From positions 1,121,771 through 1,185,770 of the forward strand of contig CAJFCJ010000006.1 in the NCBI GenBank assembly GCA_904063045.1: 64,000 nt of DNA. The letters are read 5' to 3'. The stretch is from Dimorphilus gyrociliatus. Its lineage: Eukaryota; Annelida; Polychaeta; Dinophilidae. The notes under the pieces are model-generated. The model was not told the DNA's origin. It saw nothing but the letters and a program-made list of their open reading frames with translations, and ran no database searches. The position numbers and the translations under genes were made by a program. Positions 58,701-64,000 of this stretch are shown here, one piece after another (the first letter of the stretch is position 1; every line of letters starts with the position of its first letter).

Positions 58701-61700
58701 AATGCTAACTTGAGCACTTGTCTTTTTATTAGACAGCATATTTTCAATATTTTTTCCCATTTCCTCAATTTCTGATTCTTCACCAGGCTCTGACTCTTCG
58801 TCTGTTGATAGTATATCTTTCGATTGTAATAACCTAAGTAACGATATTTCTATTTTATATTTCCAATAGTTAAAATTAGAAATCTTACTTATTTTGCAAA
58901 TTAAAAAGTCTCTGGCATTCATCTTTATATCTTTCTTGATGTTCGGCTATTGAAAATCTGTTTCCTCTCGCAAATTTGGAAACTTCTAAAATACCAGAAT
59001 ATATTTTTTAGATGATTTAAAAACGACTATTTAATTTTATATATATTACCTTCCCCTTCTTGACCAGTTTTTACCTGATGAGTTGAGACAGTACGAACAA
59101 GATCAATAACATCCCATCTTGAAAGTTGTTTGATCTATTTACGAAAAAGTGATTCCACGAATAACTCTCGAATTATGAAATATTCTTCATCAGTATATAC
59201 CTCGTTTTCAGGAATTCCGTGATTTCTTAAAATTTGTTTAGCATCTTTTAAATAGAGCCTTCTAAGATCAGCATCAGTTCCTGTAACAGTTTTCTTTGTT
59301 TGGACGTTGGGATCATCCTAAATGAACAGATAATAACAATTAAAAATGGTATACTGATCATCCTAAACTTCCAAGAGCTTAAACTATTTTAATACCAGGA
59401 CAGTTACAAATCGACGGCTGAACTATTTATCAATACGAGATAATAGAGTTAAGAAAATGATTGATTTAGAATATTATTCTGAAAAATAATAATAACCGTT
59501 TTAGGCTGTGTCGGTTTATTTGGCATTTTTATGTAAGAGAATCCTTCTCCACAACCTGTGGGGTCAGCAACGCCGCTTAAATCTAACAAGCACTTTCCCT
59601 TCATAGCAGCGATATATGCTCTTGTAGTGTTCCATGGGGCTGTTCTAACTTCATCTTCAATTTTCGATTGTTCATCATCATTTTCTTCTTCCGGTGCAAA
59701 CAAACTTTTCTCTCCATAACCAGCATCAGTCAATCTAAAGGTATGTGTTTTAAGCATTTCAATAAAAAACGCCAGAAATACAAATCTTTACCTTTGTTCT
59801 GCTGCTAATAAACTGTAATAAGCACAACACTGCTCTGGTGAGACCATAGCACGCATTTCTTCTTCACTTGGCAGTCGAAAGTTTTGTTTAAGAACCCACC
59901 AGTTAGAATCTGTACCAGTTCGCTTGAAATCAGCGCACAGCTTCAAACGTTTCCTGATACTGCTTTCAGAATGAGAAGGAAAACTTTTCTTTATTTCTTC
60001 CATCTTAATCCTACGAGGATTGTCGGGTGATTTCCAAAATAATCGATAAATAAAAACTTGTAAGAATTCTTTTATAAAATTATTGGCTCTTTTAGAATTA
60101 GGCCCAGGAACCTCCATAAGAGGGCATGCTTGGCCACTCGTAAATATCGTTTCGATTTCTCTAATAAAATAACTAGAAAAGAATTTTTTTGTAGATTACC
60201 TTGTTTCGTAAATAGATAAATTGTCTTACTTATTACGGTTTCTAATAATTAAAAAGTCGGTGACATTGACCTCGTGCTCATAGATCGGGCTTCTATACAT
60301 GTTATTTTCTACAGCTTGCAAACACTGGCCAGGAGCTAATTGACCCAAGAATGGTGACTGATGAACATAGGATATATCACCAAATTTAAAGACTGGTTCC
60401 TTTACATCCTTTCCTGGTTTCTAATAAAGTTTTAAAGTTGTAGTATTGTACATGAGATATGAATGAAAGAGTTACGTACCCTTTTATAATAATTTTTAAT
60501 TTTGCTCGCCATTCCAACCTGACTGAGGAGGGGTGGATATTCTTCACAATATTCCACCAAAACAATAGTTCCATCTCGTGCAGATAGGTCATCTGCTGTA
60601 CGCATGAAAAACATTTCCCCACCACCGGAAGCTAATCTTTCCAGTTCTCGTTGCTAAAAGTTTTTATTATCATTAGAAATTTGATAATATCAATAATTTT
60701 ATATGCAGGTGGCTAACCTTTTCTTTCCTTCTGATATTTTTTAATAAAGGTAACACTTGATGAGGACCATCTGCTGTCATAGCACCATGAGAATATCGTT
60801 TCAGTGGAGGACGATGCCACTGTCTTAGTCTCATTCCGCCATTATGAGTGGGAAAGAAAGGCTGTCGCAATTCTACAGCTGGTGTTGAATGTTGCAGAAT
60901 AGCTCCAACATTGGATTTTAATGAAGCTTCAGACACTAATTTTGGGTTATAGTATTCATCATTTGACAGGTTAAATGGATCTTTGTTGTCATCTGTTTGC
61001 TCTTCCGTAGGCTATTAAAAAGAAGATTGTGTAACGTACAATGATAAAAACGAAAACATTTACCTTTTCCTCCTCTTCTTCTTCAACATTGATAATACCA
61101 GCTTTACCTAAAATTAATTTTGATTTTTTTACTTCTTTTTTCTGTTCTTTCTGTTTTTGAGTATTCCTTGCTCGATCATTGGGATCTTCGTCGTCAGGAA
61201 TTTTTAATATAATATTTTCGTCATTTGCATCTAATGTTAGCACTGCTGGTTCAGGGATATTTTCCATATTCTGAAATTTCAATTGAAAATACGAAGGCTT
61301 AAGCAAGAAACAACTTAAGACATACTTCAACATCCCAAATTATATCATCCTCCCATCTACCATAAACTAACCCCGGATTTTCAACAGGAAAGATAGATTG
61401 GGTCGTTTTATCAAAAGCGTTTGTTTCTGTATTAATTATAAATTAATAAATAAATTATAATATACAGATCAGTGATATTTAAATTATTGACAGTTACCGG
61501 ATGCCTGTAAAACTCCCGCTACATAAGATTTTTCTTTCCTATGTGACTGAGAGGAAGCTGCAAAGTATAAATTTTTAACTGTGTTTCATGATTGGGAACA
61601 AATTGTCTAACCTCCAAACTGACTTACGAACTGAGAGTAGGTTCTTGCAGTATTATTTGGTATCCAACCAGCTAGTGGTGCCTTCATTTTTTGTTGGCTC

Positions 61701-63458
61701 AATATCCTATGTCGCACGTCATCCGGATTCCAAATAACTTCATCTTCCCAGTGAGTCTGGAGTAAAAAATAAGTCTGTCAATTTCGTAATATTTTAAACA
61801 TGAGAGAATTTTGTTACCTGTGTCACCATGTGATAAGCTTCGTCAGGAAAGATTCTTGAATTTACATCTATATTGTTTGCAGATTCTAAGCTAGAATATT
61901 CTCTTTTCTTGAAATGATGAAAACGACTATCATTGAAAAATAGTTTAACAAAAAATGATAAATTTTACCTTGAAGCCGTAATCGAAATTTCTTCCGCTCT
62001 CATCTACTCCTAATAGATCATACCAATATTGCGAAGGACCATATCGCCAAGGTGCAATATCTGAATTATCTTTTTCTTGAGCAGATTTTTTATCGTTTGA
62101 TAGAGACTTCTTTTCTATTGGTTTTAACATAAGTTCCTGAAATATACAAATAAACGTCTTTTAAATAAGATTTTTTTTAATTCATATTGTACCATATCAT
62201 CTTCTGCAAGTTCCTCGGGTTTTGGAATTTTTCCAACTAAACTATCACTACTCCATTCCCAAGTGAAAAGAGGATCTTCAGTCTCCTCTTTTTCTCCAAT
62301 GGATTTTTTATCTTTATTGGGGTTTTTGTATAATTTTGGCATGTATTGCGGCTTGAAGAGACGTGTAAATCGCAATACTTTGCCATCCTCAAACTCTGGA
62401 AAGAGTTGTCGCACATCGATGTCCTTGTATTCATCAGGCAAGAGATCAGATAGAGGTTTTTTATCAGGACTAGTTTGTCTCATTGGAGACTCTTTTCGAG
62501 GTCTCCAATTGGGAGGGGGCATCAAATCACTATCGCCTTTATTCTCAATATGTTCATCTACTTCTACTATATCCTTCTCTTCTCTTACTTCTACAGCCTC
62601 ATCAATATTTGAATAATCTTCAGCATCGTCTTCAGCTTTCACTTCACCTAAAGTAAAAAAGATATTAAACAAAGTTGAAAAGTAATTATCTTACGAAGGA
62701 AAAAGAAAATGTAGAAGTGAAATTTTTTGTCATTATGAGAATGAACTAAAATGAATAAATTGAAATACAATATAAGTTGAATAAATTGTACCTTCATTCT
62801 GTTTTGTTTGCCAGTCTGTATTGTAACCATCATCATCTTCTTCTTGAGTGATCTCTCTTAAAGGGGAGGAAAATCCGAGTACATTTAAACCATCTAAGTG
62901 TTTTCTGCTATCCTGCAAATAATAATACAATCTATCGATAATTCTTATATACGTGTATTTCCTATTGATAAAATTGTTACACATAAATTCAACCTATTTG
63001 CATAATCATATGAAATATCCAATTGAGTGTTCAGGTTGTTAGGAATTTTTATTTAAGAAAAAGCAAATAGGAATTGAATAATTCAGACAAAATAACCAGA
63101 GGAGAAATTGAGATGTAAAAGATGTATAAGAGATAAATATATTGATGTTTGAATCACTTCATTATCAATATTTCATTACGAGAAATATACTCTTCCTCTA
63201 TAAACATTGATAAAAGATTTCAGTGTTTGAAATTATTTGGTATCTCTTGAAATTTGAAAAAATTAAATGAAAATTTCTAGCAATAAGTTTTATAGCGTTC
63301 TAAAAATCCATGCATCTTATATTTATGCATAATTCTATAACAAACATAAAAATAAATAAAAAATTTACGTCGTCGAAAACATCGTTCTCTAATTCTCCTT
63401 TCTCATCAATACTCCCAAAGAGAAAACCAGTCAGATTTAATTTTTGAAAATTTGACAT
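55702..63458 (-). CDS. TAF1: TAF1, largest subunit of TFIID
   Basis: Scaffold of the general transcription factor TFIID. ATG at 63458 ([19 protein letters not shown]), the family start; stop ends at 55702. In order: N-terminal TBP-contacting region; acidic stretch near 62590-62640; promoter-binding and acetyltransferase-type core from about 62.1 to 59.2 kb (for example [17 protein letters not shown] near 60760-60840); zinc knuckle [17 protein letters not shown] near 58025-58075; bromodomain 1 near 57600-57110 ([21 protein letters not shown] with the acetyl-lysine Asn); bromodomain 2 near 57010-56440 ([24 protein letters not shown]). An acidic Asp/Ser/Glu tail ends IVGFQRL. Many exons with short introns. 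It is divergent from RBM7 with 310 bases between starts. Confidence 0.95.
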
Positions 63459-63768
63459 TTTTCAATTATTAGAAAACTTCATAATTTCCCCGTTAGGATC
63501 GAGTTTTTAAAGGATACCATCCCCTCCAAGCACACATGAGCGATAATATAGTGTACTGATACATGGAGTTTATAGTACAAGCGAAAGGGACGCGTTCCTC
63601 GTTTTCGAAAATTCTCTAAAATAATAATTATTATAAAAATATTAAACGTTTCTGGAACGAGATGTATAAATTTTATACGAAAACTGATCTCTCCGTGTCT
63701 TTGTTCACTTATTATCACTCATTTTATATTTCGGTATTTTTGCTTTTATGTAACTTAAAGAAAAACAG
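63459..63768. promoter_or_regulatory. Compact divergent promoter, TAF1 and RBM7
   Basis: Only 310 bases between the two start codons. No TATA box is obvious at a suitable place. Both are housekeeping RNA-related genes, so a shared bidirectional promoter is likely. Confidence 0.45.
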
Positions 63769-64000
63769 ATGTCAAATATATCTCCCTCAGTTCCCTCTCT
63801 ATTGTCAAATTCTATTGAGTCAGAGGTCGATCGAACTTTATATGTTGGAAATATTGATGAAAAAGTCACTGAAGATTTGTTATATGAATTGTTTGTTCAG
63901 GTGGTATATCTAACAAAGTTACTTAATTAAATACAGAATTCTATAATTAAAATAACAGGCTGGTCCGCTTGAATCAGTCTGCATACCACCCTCGAAAGAA
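63769..64000 (+). CDS. RBM7: RBM7-like RNA-binding protein (3' end outside window)
   Basis: RNA recognition motif protein; RBM7 guides the NEXT complex, which feeds nuclear RNAs to the exosome. Exon 1 is 63769-63900 and exon 2 begins at 63959, continuing past the edge. The visible protein has DRTLYVGNIDEKVTEDLLYELF (RNP2 region LYVGNI shown) followed across the intron by QAGPLESVCIPPSKE, which resembles RBM7/RBM11 more than SF3B4. Only the first third of the RRM is present, so paralogue choice is not certain. Confidence 0.75.

Overview
The window is nuclear DNA from an intron-rich, AT-rich animal with a very compact genome. Most genes are split by introns of about 50-70 bases with canonical GT-AG ends. 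Genes sit a few hundred bases apart, and three are nested inside introns of others. The gene set is bilaterian: NALCN, a sarcoglycan, CFAP46, FoxL2, an ACK-type kinase and a zyxin/LPP protein. The NALCN domain II alternative pore exons match what is known in protostomes. A small lophotrochozoan such as a compact-genome annelid is my best guess; the species is not proven by the sequence.

Left third (1-20 kb): OGFOD1 (minus, cut by the left edge); a plus-strand gene that appears to join a signal peptide and membrane span to a calmodulin-like EF-hand module; CFAP46 (minus, about 11 kb); a delta/gamma-sarcoglycan (plus); MORN4 (plus); and a small secreted six-cysteine peptide (minus).

Middle (20-46 kb): the sodium-leak channel NALCN (minus, about 11 kb) with two candidate mutually exclusive domain II pore exons, and a small neuronal-calcium-sensor-like gene in one of its introns on the other strand; seryl-tRNA synthetase (minus); an unrecognised 210-residue gene (plus); a 12-exon gene joining a ubiquitin-like domain, hydrophobic spans and armadillo-like helices (plus), with an intronless mucin-like membrane protein in its long intron; and an ACK/TNK2-like gene (minus) whose catalytic aspartate is replaced by asparagine, with an intronless dual-specificity phosphatase in one intron on the opposite strand.

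Right third (46-64 kb): a zyxin/LPP-family three-LIM protein (minus), FoxL2 (plus, single exon, clear promoter), ferrochelatase (minus) head-to-head with the sterol isomerase EBP (plus), TAF1 (minus) head-to-head with RBM7 (plus, cut by the right edge).

The genes do not form one pathway. What unites the region is its economy: short divergent promoters, very short 3' ends and genes nested in introns. In two cases the stop codon of the nested antisense gene lies on, or directly beside, the splice donor of the host gene. All gene models were built by eye from reading frames and splice consensus; exon edges in long genes are approximate unless stated.
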